In this document: in pieces, positions 50,459 through 63,362 of the stretch | Numbering within the stretch: the first letter of the stretch is position 1 | Layout: every line of letters begins with the position of its first letter | Assembly: GCA_900239685.1 (NCBI GenBank) | Contig: OENT01000325.1 | Location: 1-64,000, forward strand | DNA: 64,000 bases | Reading direction: 5' to 3' | Origin: Rotaria macrura | Lineage: Eukaryota; Rotifera; Eurotatoria; Philodinida; Philodinidae | Notes under the pieces: generated by a model | What the model saw: only the letters and a program-made list of their open reading frames with translations | What the model was told of the DNA's origin: nothing | The model's database searches: none | Program-made: the position numbers and the translations under genes

Positions 50459-53396
50459 TTTTTGTTTTCAAATCTCTTAATCTGAATATTGAATGAAGCG
50501 AATATGATGTGCAACAAAATAATTATCAGACAGGCAGGCAAGCAAGCGACAATTGAGTGACTCAAGAAGTTTTCTCTCTTTTTCAACCAATCTTCATGTC
50601 ATGCATGTGACATCTTTAGGAAATAGAGGTCGCACCATCGAAAAAACTGCATTTTGTCGCCTTTTATTTAATTAACTGGCTATAGTTTTTCCAGTGGTAA
50701 AATCTAATGAAGATCTATTATGATTTAAATAATTATCTTTATGGAATATCTGTAGCTATGAATTACAATGTTCAAAAATCAGTTTTAAAGGAGAAAACAA
50801 TGAAAATGAATGCAAATAGAAGGGTGTGCTGTGTTTGCAACTAACTTCATTTTCAAGGTTCTCCTGCCTGTTATATTAATTCATCGGGTGAGTTACTCGA
50901 TCGCATAGGGGGAGACAGGGAAGGGAAACAGGAAGATGATTTAACAAGTCAAAGCAGATAGATAAAATTGAACCAACTATAGAAAATCATTTGAATTACA
51001 CCATGATATGATAGTGCAAGATTATAGTATGCATAGAAAAGACAACTTATGCCTAGTGTATGTCGGGATTAGGTTGGAAAAATTGCTCATATTGACATTG
51101 ATTTTGAGAATTCTTTGACATTTGCATCAAATCTATATTTCAATCCAAGAAAGAAGACTCAGTACGGTTCCAGGAATACTTCTTTTATTGACTCCGACTT
51201 TGTGAAAGTCAGAATCAGGATTCGGAATCAGATACAGTTCTATAGTACGATTCAATACGGATCATTTGATAACTAATATCCAAACACAGACTCACAAGAA
51301 AAGACCATCACGTAGCTTATCAGTTTTGAGCCGAGATTATTTGCGTTGTATGGACTATGAGAATTAATGCATGCTTTTAAATGGATTCGAATGATTGATT
51401 TATTGATAAGCAGATAATATAATTTTTTAATACTTTCTAATTGAATGCTATGATTCTTCCTGAGCTATGCGAGAAATTCTTACTGTTGAATTACCATCTG
51501 AAATATTGCATAGGGACACGTCTTCATCAGAATTATCTATTGTTAAAGCTTCCGATCACATGGCACGTTTCTATCTTGAAATAAGAGCATAAAATCTTCT
51601 GGTTCATATGATTTATGTAGAATAACACTATTCTTTTAATCTTAGGATACAAAGATGACAATAATTGAGAGTAATGTTTTCTGATTTTCCTGAATGACTA
51701 CGGCATTTCTTCGAAAAAATCGTATAGTTAAAGTACTCTCATAGCAATACGCCAACTAGCTGAACTCTATGTAGAGCATTCATAGTTTCTCTGGATTTGC
51801 ATCAAGAACTTACTCTCAACTCAAAAGTGATTGAATAGCTTGTAATATTTTCTCGTCCGACTCACATTTATATACACACCATCTGCTGTTAAGAAATTGA
51901 ATGTGACTATGAACCATTTTGCTGACAACAACGCAACTAAATAGGATGACACGGTTTATCAATTGATGCTTTTCCATCAGTTTCATGTTGATATATGAGA
52001 AGATATTTCATACAAGAAAAAAAACCTTTTATCTGATTCCAGTAGTATTCGGGATCACCAGATTTGGGGAGAGAGATAGAGAGGAAAACGTGATTCGAAA
52101 AACGATTTGTGAATTTGGCCTAAACTTTAGCGAACTTTGGAGAAACGGTGACGGCTGAGAATAGTTTTGAGAATTGATCAGTGAAGAAATGACTCGAACC
52201 GCTCGAACTTTCCTGTGCAGAAAAATAGACAGTTTTTGAAATTTGAGTTGCGTGTCCATACTTATCCCTTACTAACAATGCTTCTGGTTGAGCTTCACAC
52301 AATTTCAAAGTTTTTCAGCTGTTACTGGTTTATGACACTGTCGATTTCGGGTTTTCGATGATTATCTGCTTGTTTAAGTGGAGAATATACTCATCGGGAG
52401 AATTCTTGATATACGCAGGCGAGTTTAGATAAGTGATCTACTAACGTCATAAAATAGTTAATTATTTTTCAAAATTATACATAAATTGATCACAATTCTT
52501 TAATGGAGCTATAAGAATTTTGTGCGTATAGTACCGCATTAGCCTTTAAAGTTTGGAATAATTGATACTCTAATTTTCAAATGGAGTATGGAAGATGAAA
52601 AAAAAAGAACAATTCGTTTTCAAGCAGTATTCATTAAAAACAAATCGACGACAGTATGGTGTCGCTATTGTTCGACGAACAATTGTAAAATCATGACAAA
52701 TTATGCCATGATCAATGCCTAATATGAAGGTCGTTAGTTCTATCAATCTTAGAATGATTTTTGATCGTCTGAAATCCTTTTCATTATGCTTGATCGAAAG
52801 AAAAACAAAAAAAAACATGATGCCTCTATAAAAATGAATCTCGTTTTCTTTATCGCTTGTATTCGTCGACTTTCACGTGGCGAGTCAATTAGTTACTATT
52901 AAATCTAAATAGATGAATAATTTAAACACCATTTTTTCCCATCACAACTATTTTCAATAGAGTATTTGTGTTTGCTGTTTGTGACTTGATCTTTGATTCA
53001 TTGCTATATTATAAATATATCTTAATTCGTTGCAAGATATTTTGAAAGAATTGGGAGGAATTTTATTTTTGAAGTAGAAAAAATTTCAAACTAAGTTTTT
53101 CAATTGAACATAGACAGCCAAAATCAGAGGAGACAGTGAAGTTTGGAAATGGTTAGAAATTTAAGCATCGAAAGCAATTTTTCCTTCTCTGATCGTTTGA
53201 GATCGATGACTTTCAGAAGTTTTCATTGACTAGGACTAGAATCTAGTTCAAAACCTAGTGCAGTAATCGAAACTTGAATTGTTAGCCTATCCTTGTTTTT
53301 ATTTTCAACAAGAGAACAAACTAAAACAATGTTACTTGAACATGAAACTTTGTTATTCATGTTTTATTTTCAGAAAACAGAATACAATCTAAAAAT
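50459..53396. other. Gene-poor spacer
   Basis: About 2.9 kb without a supported gene. A minus-strand frame at 52308-52120 contains CEAQPEALLVRDKYGHATQ, which resembles one ankyrin repeat, but it is isolated and lacks splice support. Near 51205-51235 the short repeat GAATCAGGATTCGGAATCAG occurs. Confidence 0.5.
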
Positions 53397-54197
53397 TTAT
53401 ACTTTTAGAAATGTTTCAAGTCCTCCTGGTACATGTTCTCGAATGCACATTAAACATGCTGCTGTTACTGACCATAGTTGGTGTCCACCAAATTCAATAC
53501 CAACGGGATCAATATGTTGATGTTGTGCTAATTCGTTGTTTGTAGCCTCATCAGTTAAATAATTTGTCCATTTGGGTAGTTGTTGAAGTACATTCTTCAA
53601 AGGAAACCAATGTAACGATAGCAGTTCTTCGTTAGGGATAAAATTTTTGGTCAGTAGAGTTGCCTCTTCATCGGTTAAATATAATGGATAGATAACATTG
53701 GCATGTTGATAAAGAAAACGAGATTTAAAAGCTTGCTTTTGAAAATCGCTCTTATCTGTAACCCATTGGAATGCACGACGTGCTATCGGAAGACCGTATT
53801 CTTGGCGCTTGTTTGGTTTTGATAAAGGAAACGAAAGCAAAGGTTGTCGATCTTCTTCGTTTAAAGATTCTTTACGATTGCTCAATCCAAATAGAATCTC
53901 CGTTTCACCTTGTGGCCGAACTGTGTAAACCAAAAGATGTACTGTTGTGCATCCTGTTGGATTGTGTGTCAAATTGGCGTTACTTAGATTATCACGAGGA
54001 AAACGTTTATATATCCCATTTGGTGAATAATAAATGCCTAGTTTGCCACGCAGTTCGCTTCGCCAATTCGAACAGTCCTTTAATTCATGTTGACCACGGC
54101 ATGAATCTAACCAATAACATGCATAATGGGCATTGACAATCACACTCGATTGGCTACTATAGCCACTGGATATACTCGGTGTGCGTAACGACGCCAT
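53397..54197 (-). CDS. Nudix-like protein with degenerate Nudix box, 266 aa
   Basis: A single open frame from ATG at 54197 (MASLRTPSISSGYSS) to a stop at 53397. The frame is open further up but has no ATG there. The middle (TTVHLLVYTVRP, EILFGLSNRK, LLSFPLSKP, LPIARRAFQWVTD, ANVIYPLYL, LHWFPL) has the strand and helix order of a Nudix fold. The catalytic box GX5EX7REUXEEXGU is not conserved: LPIARRAFQWVTD stands where REUXEE would be, so hydrolase activity is doubtful. TATAAATA at about 54233-54226 sits 29-36 bp upstream of the ATG and could be a TATA box. The coding call is firm; the fold call is inference. Confidence 0.6.
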   Translation of the reverse strand: MASLRTPSISSGYSSQSSVIVNAHYACYWLDSCRGQHELKDCSNWRSELRGKLGIYYSPNGIYKRFPRDNLSNANLTHNPTGCTTVHLLVYTVRPQGETEILFGLSNRKESLNEEDRQPLLSFPLSKPNKRQEYGLPIARRAFQWVTDKSDFQKQAFKSRFLYQHANVIYPLYLTDEEATLLTKNFIPNEELLSLHWFPLKNVLQQLPKWTNYLTDEATNNELAQHQHIDPVGIEFGGHQLWSVTAACLMCIREHVPGGLETFLKV

Positions 54198-54225
54198 TGA
54201 AAAAACATGTTGCTCTGCTTTAGTA

Positions 54226-54233
54226 TTTATAGG
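54226..54233 (-). promoter_or_regulatory. Possible TATA box of the Nudix-like gene
   Basis: TATAAATA lies about 30 bp before the first ATG, which would imply a very short 5' leader. Confidence 0.3.
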
Positions 54234-54237
54234 CAAA

Positions 54238-57133
54238 ATTTTTATGTAAATTCAACAATGTGAGCGAGTGGGAAAAAGGAACATGAGTCAGCGAATGTTA
54301 TTTTTTTTCTATTCTATGCCAAGTCTCCTGAGTTTACCATTCATTTTTAGTCGTATGAAAATTAACTGCCAATTACTGAGATCTTTCTCTGTGATAATGG
54401 CTAATAAAATAGTACTGGATTTATTTTACATTCGCTCAAAAAGTAGTGAATTAGCAGGAGTGACAAGAGAAAGAAAAGAACTCGAATGATGACTGAGCAA
54501 CGAACAAATAAAATACTGGTCTGGTGTGCACTATTCAAGAATTGAAATATCCTTAGTGATCTTAGCTTTCATACTCTTGAAAATCGAGAGGCGAAAAACA
54601 CGTTTAAAGTTCATTGATAAACAATACAACGAAGAGATGACGACAGAAGAAAACAACAAAGTAAACAATAGTCATAAAATTCATAATGAAATGAATTTCA
54701 AGTGACACGTACATGACAAAGCATTACAGAAAGCCATTCACTACACTGGGATGAATGTTTTTCTGGTACATGTAATGTATTAACTAGAGTTTGTTTTCAA
54801 AACCAAGATTATTAGATTGCATAGCTATTCATAAAACTATCTCAAAATTAATTTTGACAGGAATATGGAACAAAGAAAAAGTATTTCAAGAGTATGATAT
54901 CTGAAGGGGAGTAAGAACATTCAATTCTAAGGGGATAAGAAAGACTAACTCTAACCCTCGTTCACAATATCTCTTTCCCGTTCATTATTTACCGTAAGAT
55001 TTACTGTTCTATGAAAAGATTGGCACCTGCTGTACTTGTTCAAGGTACAGGCAAAAACTTATATACTACTGAGTATTTCTTTTAAATTACACACTGTTAT
55101 CGCTTTGATGCAAGAGGTTTTACTTTCTATATCGTATCGACCGATTTTTTTCGATCCGTAAAAAATTCAATGCTCTACTTAAAACAATGACATGAGTATG
55201 CACGAGAAATGTTAACGATAACGATAACATAAGAAATAAGGAACATCTGATTTCTAGTAACTATTGTTAAGCTGTCGAATTTCATGGCGCTTCACGAATG
55301 TAAATTATTCAAATTTCTGTAACACTGTTCTCATCTTTTCTTACGGTCTATTCTTCCGTTGTTGAAAAACATAGTCGAAAATTTGACTTGTTCTTTCGCT
55401 CTCAGAGATCTTCATGAGTCGTCCAAGTTTCTATTCTGTTCAACGACGCAGCTTTCAAAATCTTGGCTGTAGAATAATGCTTTACTATTAGCTTTCTATC
55501 TCAATACTTGAACTCAAATATTAATTCGACTGGATTAAAAAACGAGTTTGAATGAATGAAGATTAGGTTTTCTCTTAAGTATATTGTACAATTACACTCA
55601 TTAGCGATAGTCGATTCAATGAGAGGAGTGTTAGAAAATTGTTTCGCATGATTTATTTGTTTCCTATTTGCAACTATTGGACTCAAGTGTGCCTGGGCTC
55701 GGCGTCATTCGAAACCAAAAATAATATGGTTGGATAATAACGTCATCGAGAAGTAATGTCAACATTCTTTATGGAATCGTTACACATTGGAATGATAGTC
55801 CGAAAAAACACGGTAGGATTTTGAGTATTAGTTTCAACACTTCAATCGAAAAGGATTTCAGTGATTTTTATCACTGTTTTCACTTCAATCTTGCCATCGA
55901 AATCATTCATCAATTTTCTCTGGCATCATCACTCACATGTTTTCCATCGTCATTTTCAATCAATCTAATAGTTAGAAATTTCGATATCTTCTCTATCATC
56001 TTACTCATGGCACTACACTATCAAAGTCCCTATTGTTATCGTTCAATGCAACTATGTCGATATAATCTTGTAACAATTAGCAGAGAAAATCAGTCTGAAT
56101 GTAAGAAAATGAAATGAAGAGTAAAAGCACACTTTAAAAGTCCCTGGAATACGTGTAAGTGTGTATATTTATCTGTCAGATATACGTCACGTCCAGAAAT
56201 GCAATACTGAAGTAATTCTAGTCTCATTCAATGAATTATCATTCAGATAATGATTGACTACGTTTTGACAATTCACTACATGCATTCTTATAAAGAGAAC
56301 AGTCTAAAATGTAGCAATCACTTTAAGTTTCTATAATAGACATTTGATTGGTGTTTCTTTTTGGAAAGTCCATCGAATAAATACGCATCAAAATGATTGG
56401 AGTTAATCATAGGGAAAAAAACACATACAATTATGCATTGTTCGAGACGTCATTTTCGATCTGAGTCTGCAAAAGTTTGAAACCTTTGTCGGACATGAAT
56501 CTATCGCAACCCAAAGCTCTGTGTATCGAATTCAGCGAACAATATTTTTTACTGAAATAGGAACGTGCATCCGTATTACTATATAACAGTTGTAATGGTC
56601 TGTATCGTTTTTTTTACTGGTATTCCTCCAATGGCTCAACTAACTTTGAAAACAGGAAGTTCGTTATACGACGATGTGACTGTGACATCAATTGAGTATT
56701 GCACGAAAATTAGTATAGGAGTGAGAAAAAGGTCAAAGTTCATTTGTTTGTAAAAAAAATTTGCACCTGCATATTTAGAGAATAGTCGATGTTGGTCGCT
56801 CGAATCAAAGCATGAAATTATACAATTAGTGAGAAGTTGTTAGGATGGAAAGTATTGTAAAAGGTCATAGGATAATTAATGTTGAACGTGTAGATTTTCA
56901 AATTATCATAAAATTAATTTTTTTCCTATACTTTCAAACTTGATTCACATCGAGACGTGAAATTGAATTTTAAAACCAATAGAGAAGATGCGTTATATGG
57001 GCGAGTTTTTTCTATGTTTCCGTGATATTTTCATCCATGTATTGTTCGTAACATGATCTTCCAAAGAGAAAAGATGCGATTCTGTATAAAGTAAAATGAA
57101 AGACGATGGAATAAATGAAATATACATACATTG
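54238..57133. other. No supported gene
   Basis: AT-rich spacer of about 2.9 kb. The frames at 54268-54489, 55821-56117 and 56565-56753 have neither splice context nor recognisable content. Confidence 0.5.
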
Positions 57134-57238
57134 GGATCAGCACAACAATAGTCTTCGAACCTATCTAAATATCTTTTACACTCGAACAGTCGACTATTTT
57201 TTTCTTTATGATTGACAATGAAATGTAGTTTATGATAG
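57134..57238 (-). CDS. Isolated exon-like segment, Cys-bearing
   Basis: A minus-strand segment bounded by a strong acceptor (TTTTTGTCAACAG) and a consensus donor (GTATGT). It is open throughout and ends FECKRYLDRFEDYCCADPN. It looks like an internal exon of a secreted or Cys-rich protein. Possible partners on the same strand could not be fixed; the frame at 58618-58358 (with CDEAKC and ASCPLP) is one candidate. Confidence 0.35.
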
Positions 57239-57828
57239 ACTGTTGACAAAAATAGGAATTCTTTTTTTTTGTTTACACAGTACTCTATTATCTATATATA
57301 AGCGTTGATGTTTCAATCATGACATATGAAAATACGGTTTAATGTACCCATTCAACATGGTAGGAAACCCTACATTTTCATACAAAACGTATATTGAATG
57401 ACATTTGAGTGCGAAAATAAAAATAGAAAGCATACTGTTATTTAACTGATGAAGATGGTTGATAATTCACAGAAAATTGACTTGATTAGTTATTATCAAT
57501 GAAAACATTTTTCATCGCATAAAATTAAGTTCAAGTATGAGATATGGAAAATTCTAATTGATATTTACATCTAATGACAACGACATTTTCCAGAGATCAA
57601 ACAAGATTTATTCGTTAGCTAGAAAAAAAAAACGACTCCTTCGTCTTTGTATTCGATTTCATTGAATTGATATCTATGCTAAAGTAGAAAATTCTTTGTT
57701 ATATGTAAATAAACAACGTGTCGTCGTTGTCTGAGGAAAAAGATCAAAATAAACTGTATGAAAAGTAATTATTTAGATGGTTTCTTTTGTGTCTCCAACT
57801 TCATCTGATTCATTCTATATTTTTGAGT

Positions 57829-58253
57829 ATGACTGCTCTTGATAAGCCACACATTATTATGGTTGAGGCCAAAGCATGCGATGGAAAAGACAACCACAGA
57901 CAATGCGTAGGTAAGTCAATCATATGACGATACAGATGAATAGGAGCCATTCAAAAACTAACATGATCAACCAAGTCTTACCCGTTGATACAAAACTTGG
58001 AATCGATTGATAGAATTAAGATCATGCATTGTTGCTCGAGTCGTAAAATTCTAAGATCGAATTGGTATTTTCAATAGATAATGCGATTGTACACAATAAA
58101 TATATAGTTCTAAGTTTTTTAAATGAATACAACATTTACTCTGGAATCATGGATTGAATATAGGAAGAAATCATTGATTGAAGTTTTTTATCTATTCACA
58201 ATGTTACCGTAGATTTGCACTGTCGTCAATGCTATGACATGGTTTACGCCTAG
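57829..58253 (+). CDS. Candidate small Cys-bearing protein, two exons, about 40 aa
   Basis: The first exon (57829-57910) runs from ATG (MTALDKPHIIMVEAKACDG onward) to a consensus GTAAGT donor in phase 1. A matching acceptor (GTTACCGTAG, ending at 58211) would give DLHCRQCYDMVYA and a stop at about 58253. The cysteine spacing is suggestive but the second exon is weak. No signal peptide is visible. Confidence 0.3.
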
Positions 58254-58629
58254 ACGACTGTAGAAGAATACGAATTATGGTTAGAGATGATTGCTTTTTG
58301 CCGCACTAGTTGGAAGTGACCATTGCATATGTGGCACTATAATTTTTCGAATAGGTATCATCGATAATTATGAACGATTGTTTTTCGACTGAAGAATTGA
58401 GGATGTTGTATTGTGTCAACATGAAGTTTTGACACGAGGAAGTCCCTTGAATGATGTAGATTATTTAATTTTCGAATAATATTATAGGTTTCATTTTTCG
58501 TTAGTTTTTGTCCTCCTTGTAAAGGTAACGGACAAGAAGCAAAGGCCATAGAGCGTGGTATAAAATGAGCAAACCAATCATCATTGCACTTTGCTTCATC
58601 GCAATCATTCATAGGCAAAGACCGATTCT

Positions 58630-59138
58630 ATGGCTGGGGTTGCAAAATTACTGGGTGGTCATGTTATAGATAAATCTTATAAAGAAATAGATCTTCATGA
58701 TAAGAAATATAAAGGAAAAATATTTGGTCTATATTTTAGTGCTCATTGGTATGATAGTGATATTCTTTTTCGTTTCATATTTAATATTATTCAATTATTT
58801 TTTTACTTAGGTGTCCACCATGCTGCACTTTCACTCCAATATTAACTGAATTTTATAATAATTATCATACTGAAAAAAAATTTAAGATCATTTTCGTAAG
58901 TTCTGATAGTGATGAAAAGTCATTTAAAGAATATTATAAGATCATGCCTTGGCTTGCATTGAGCTTCAACGATCGAAAGAAGAAAGATGATTTAACAAGA
59001 ATTTTTGGTGTTACTGGAATTCCAAAATTAGTTTTAATTGATGGTGACACAGGAAAAGTTATTTGTACTAATGCAAAAGATCAAATCCAACATTTGGACC
59101 CAGCAGCAATCTATTTTCCATGGAAATCAATCAAATAG
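58630..59138 (+). CDS. Tryparedoxin/nucleoredoxin-like protein, 148 aa
   Basis: A thioredoxin-fold disulfide oxidoreductase of the nucleoredoxin-like type, probably cytosolic. Exons 58630-58748 and 58811-59138 join as TG|G inside the active site. The sequence reads IFGLYFSAHWCPPCCTFTPI, so the active site is WCPPC followed by a further Cys. FKIIFVSSDSDEKSF, MPWLALSF and GVTGIPKLVLIDGDTGKVI (with the cis-Pro) follow in the order usual for tryparedoxins. Length is normal (about 145 aa). No signal peptide. The first ATG is used; an acceptor-like AAAG lies a few bases upstream, so a 5' non-coding exon is possible. Confidence 0.9.
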
Positions 59139-61945
59139 AATCGTTTTCACATTGTTTATTTTATGTAACTTATTATTCTCTTGAAATAGAAAAGAATAAC
59201 AACAGAAACTTGTAATTAACTATGATGCACATGCTTTTTTCTGCAATCAAATAACAACTGAAATTGACATGTAAATTAGTTCTTTGTGATGTTAGTTTTG
59301 ACGTTCAGACTTTTTATATTATTGAATAGTTTTATTTCATTTCTTTTGTTTACTAACTTTCAACATATAACTACAATAATACAATGTGCATCGGAATTTT
59401 CTTTTATATTTATATCCGAGTCTTGAGCACATGTTTCTTGCTGCTAAATTGGGAGAGAACTTAACAAAAAAACAAAATTGCAGTCTTTTCTTCATTATGA
59501 AATATAATTATGATTGTGACACTTCTGCTTTAAAGAAGAATATGTCACGACTTGATGAAAAATAAAAGTTGAAAATGTTGGTTTTTCTTATCTTCGCTCA
59601 GTGAGCAGCGATCGAGTCGAATTACATGACTAATCACTCAGACTTTATTCTTGTTATCGATTGATAAATATTACGACTCAATCAAACGCCTATATGTTAT
59701 TACACATAACTAGATATTCATTTCATAGACTTATCTTATAACATCGATGAATTTATACGTAACTAAAATTGATTACAGTATTATTAATATATAAGACTGT
59801 ATATCATGACAGTATAATTCTACGTACCATACAAGTCACATAAAACACAAAATGAAAATCGAAGCAAATCTTTTAAATTTTAATTATCAATGCTTAAAGA
59901 AAAATGTCAAAAATCCTTTAAAAACAATCAGCGAAACGATTTCAATCTATACCAATAGTATAAATCGAAATTGATCATCATAGAAAATAGGTCAAGTGAT
60001 TTTATTTAGAACAGAAATATTGAAATGCCACTTGAGTAGAAGCTATTCGATAATGAAAATATTCTACAAACAACTTCAATATTTGTCACAGGATTAAAAA
60101 ATATACGGTGGACTTTTCTATGTTGAAAACGAGATTCAAATGTTGATTATGCAAGTATTTTGAATATTTTTTTTTCTATGGTTTATTACCGAGTCATGTG
60201 TGTATGTGTCTTGAATGTGTGCACTTTTTGATGAAGGTTTTAGAATTGAACTTATAAAACGACTATTTAAATGAATTAGATTTATATTTCCGTTTTCCAA
60301 TCGAATCTGTTCTTTATTCGTTTATGTTAAAATTAAAACCATTCTATCTCAGTTCTAGTGCATAGCCATAATATAAGTGCAAATTAGAAAATAAAAGTAA
60401 ATCCACTACTCTATTCTTTTCTAGACGATATCATCATGTTACCATGAATTTTATGAATGAACATGTAATCATTGAGAAACAGAAAATTGATCTCAACATG
60501 TATTTTGTACGAAAAAAAGACACCATAATAATAATAAGATAGACTCATTGACTGGATCATTATGAGTAATGTCAATCGGTTTACTTTTAAATGAATTCCT
60601 TAAGTACTATAGAAAAATCATTTTTGAGTAGAGATATTAAGATCGTAAAATAGAAGAGTATATTCTCATGTACGATGAGTGTATGAATGCTTGCTTCTAC
60701 AACGCAGATATCTTTTGTGTTCCGACATCCATTAAAATCAAAAGAAAAACAATTAAAAACATATAAACAGATTAGAACGAAAATTCATCATTCATACGAT
60801 CATGAATAAAAGAAATATGACAAAAATGATTATAATTAATCGATTCATCAAGAAATACTTTCCAAGTAGTTTATCAAATCATATATTTTTTTCACCATGG
60901 ACACAAAAGTATTATTTAAGTAAGAAAGAATATTTTTCCTACTATGATAGGTTAATCAAATACAATATTTACTTTAAGGTGTGTACGAGGTGTGGCGGGC
61001 CTAGGGATGTAGTAATTAACTACCTTCACACTGATCGAAATTCAAATCATAAAATATCACAGTTACACAACTCGTACTGTTGTATTGCACTCAACCGTCC
61101 GTATAATATCTTACACTATGATGAGACAACTGTCTACAAGTGAGACTTCAGATTTCTTCTGTTTGGCTTGCAGTTTAGGATACGATCATCGTTGACGAAT
61201 CTCTGTGGTTCACAGTCATAGACTTAAATAGATTGAGAGTGAAAGGTGTTCGATGAGAAAAATATTCTTATAATTTATGTTTGATGTACGGTTTGAATCC
61301 GACCTAATCTATTAAAATAAACAAAAAAAGGAACAGGGATTTGTTAAGTTTCATTGCATATTGACAATGATTTTCGTTTTGTTTAAAGTTGTTGAAATAG
61401 ATTATGAATCTAGTTAACTTGGTTACCAATTCAAATTCATTTATTTTTCCACAGTTCTTCATCACTGAAATATGAAAAAAAAAAGATCTGGAAATATAAC
61501 ACTGACTAAAAGATTATCATCATTTATCGTTTGAATGATGGACTTTTATTCGGTGATCTTTTGGGATTAAACGTCGAAGAGAAACTCTTCTGCTTGCTAA
61601 TATATTAGAAAAATGAATGGCAAACAAACTGAGTTGCATTTGTTTTTTTCCGTTTTAAAAATAGAATTTAAAAAATTGTAGAAAAAGCAATCAGAGAACT
61701 GATTTTGCTTCAGCTTACTTGTACCAAAAAAAATACTGAATGTTAATGTAAAGTACGTTGATGGCATCTGTGTGAACATCAGCCATCTGCTAGTCAATAG
61801 ACTCTTTCATAATTTGAAAAATTATAGTTGTGAGAGATTTTGCAGGCGACGGTTTTTTCCGCAAATGTTGGTATTTGTCCTTTAATATTCTTGTTCTTAT
61901 AGGCAAACTTGTTTGTGAAAGATTATAAAACGAATACCTGTAACC
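59139..61945. other. No supported gene
   Basis: About 2.8 kb. An open frame at 60802-61143 includes VCTRCGGPRDVVINYLH with one CxxC and is embedded in a locally more GC-rich patch (60980-61010), but has no other support. Confidence 0.45.
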
Positions 61946-63091
61946 ATGTATTTTGTACTGTTCGCTCTGTTTGTTCGTTTGATTACTTGTACCAAATCGA
62001 TTCCGTTCGATGGAATCATTCGTCCAACAGGTGACGGTAGTTCATATGCTTTTCTCAGGCCACCAAAAGACGGTAATCATGCAGCCTTCATCGAACAATT
62101 GACACCGAGTGGTACTTTGGCTGTTTCGTGGTTTACTGGCGGTGAAGGCAGCCCCAATTGTTCGATTGCGCTATCACTATTAGCTCTCGGTGCCGAACAA
62201 TTCACACCTGGTGTAATTGTTAGTCAACGTGCCAACTATTCAAATCAAAATCCAGTCCTCTTTTGGAATGATCGTACACGAATCCTACATTTATATCATT
62301 CATCACAATTAGGTGATGGTCCAGAAAGTGCTTCTGAGATATGGCATACCCAAAGTCAAGATCAAGGTACCGTATGAATTATAAACATCTATGAATATTA
62401 TTTATGTTTCATATATCACCTAGGTATTACATGGTCGGACGCATCTCCGTTCTATTCATTACCAGGTGCATTTGATCGCAATCGCATTATTCCTACATTA
62501 GATAATCAAGGTCTCATATTTCCTTGTTATAATTCTTCACCAACATATGACTATTCATTTATACTCCGATCGACGTCCGATACTTCAACATGGGCACGTA
62601 TTAATATGACCAATAGTATCGATCTCATTCAACCTTCTGTTATTCGTTTATCGAATTCAACAGTATTGAGATCATTTTTCCGTGATGAAGATGCTGGTTC
62701 TATTCATTATTCGGACAGTACTGATGATGGTTTCAGTTGGACAATACCCAAACAAACATCTTTGCCAAATAATAATGCTGGTATTCATGCTAATACGTTA
62801 AAAACAGGTGGTGTCATTATGGTTTTCAATAACCACAATGGAACTCATCTACCAAGATCACCACTCACAGTAGCTCTTTCGTACGATAATGGAATAACAT
62901 GGCCATATCAAAGAGACATTCAAATCCATGACGATGGAAATAGTACATCGGTCGGCGAATATTCCTATCCAGCAGTATTACAAAGCTTTTGGACTGGTCG
63001 TGATGATAATGATATCCATCTTGTTTTTACTTATGATCGACAAACAATTAAATATGTTCGTTTCAATGAAAAATGGATTAAACAAGGATAG
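61946..63091 (+). CDS. Secreted sialidase-like (BNR/Asp-box) protein, 362 aa
   Basis: Sialidase-superfamily six-bladed propeller protein of the BNR_2 type, which in other organisms removes sialic or related sugars from glycans. Exons 61946-62366 and 62424-63091 join as G|GT. A signal peptide covers about residues 1-15 (MYFVLFALFVRLITC). Three Asp boxes (SxDxGxTW) are seen: SQDQGITW (137-144), STDDGFSW (239-246) and SYDNGITW (293-300). RIIPTLDNQGLIFP near 161-174, RDEDAGSIHYS and HANTLKTGG follow. GEYSYPAVLQS (318-328) with YDRQTIKYVRF near the end is typical of the family's last blade with its catalytic Tyr. The nearest relatives I recall are bacterial and algal/plant BNR_2 proteins, so horizontal acquisition is likely but unproven. 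TATAAAA lies near 61923, about 20 bp before the ATG. Confidence 0.88.
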
Positions 63092-63362
63092 AGAATATTC
63101 TACTGAAATTTGACTTAAAACAAAATAATCTATTTCAATTCTGTATGAAAAAAAAACGTAGAATAAAACGAATAATAAATACTCAACATGAAAATATATC
63201 ATTCTTTTTCTATTGCAACACTGTACTATTCCTATGGGTTTTCTTATTCAAAGATGATCGATTTATTCGATAAGAAATTCTAATTGAAATTGATTCTGTT
63301 TCTTTTACAAGATTGAGCAGAAAACTACTATCGAAGCATGTAGGGAACGAGATACTAAGACA

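Noticed and set aside
52120-52308. One ankyrin-like repeat on the minus strand
   Set aside because: A single weak repeat without neighbours or splice sites.
60802-61143. 113-codon ORF with CTRCGGPRD
   Set aside because: A single CxxC and no second metal-binding pair or splice context; listed only as part of the spacer.
61280-61310. GGTTTGAATCC resembling a tRNA B box
   Set aside because: No A box at the right distance and no acceptor pairing.
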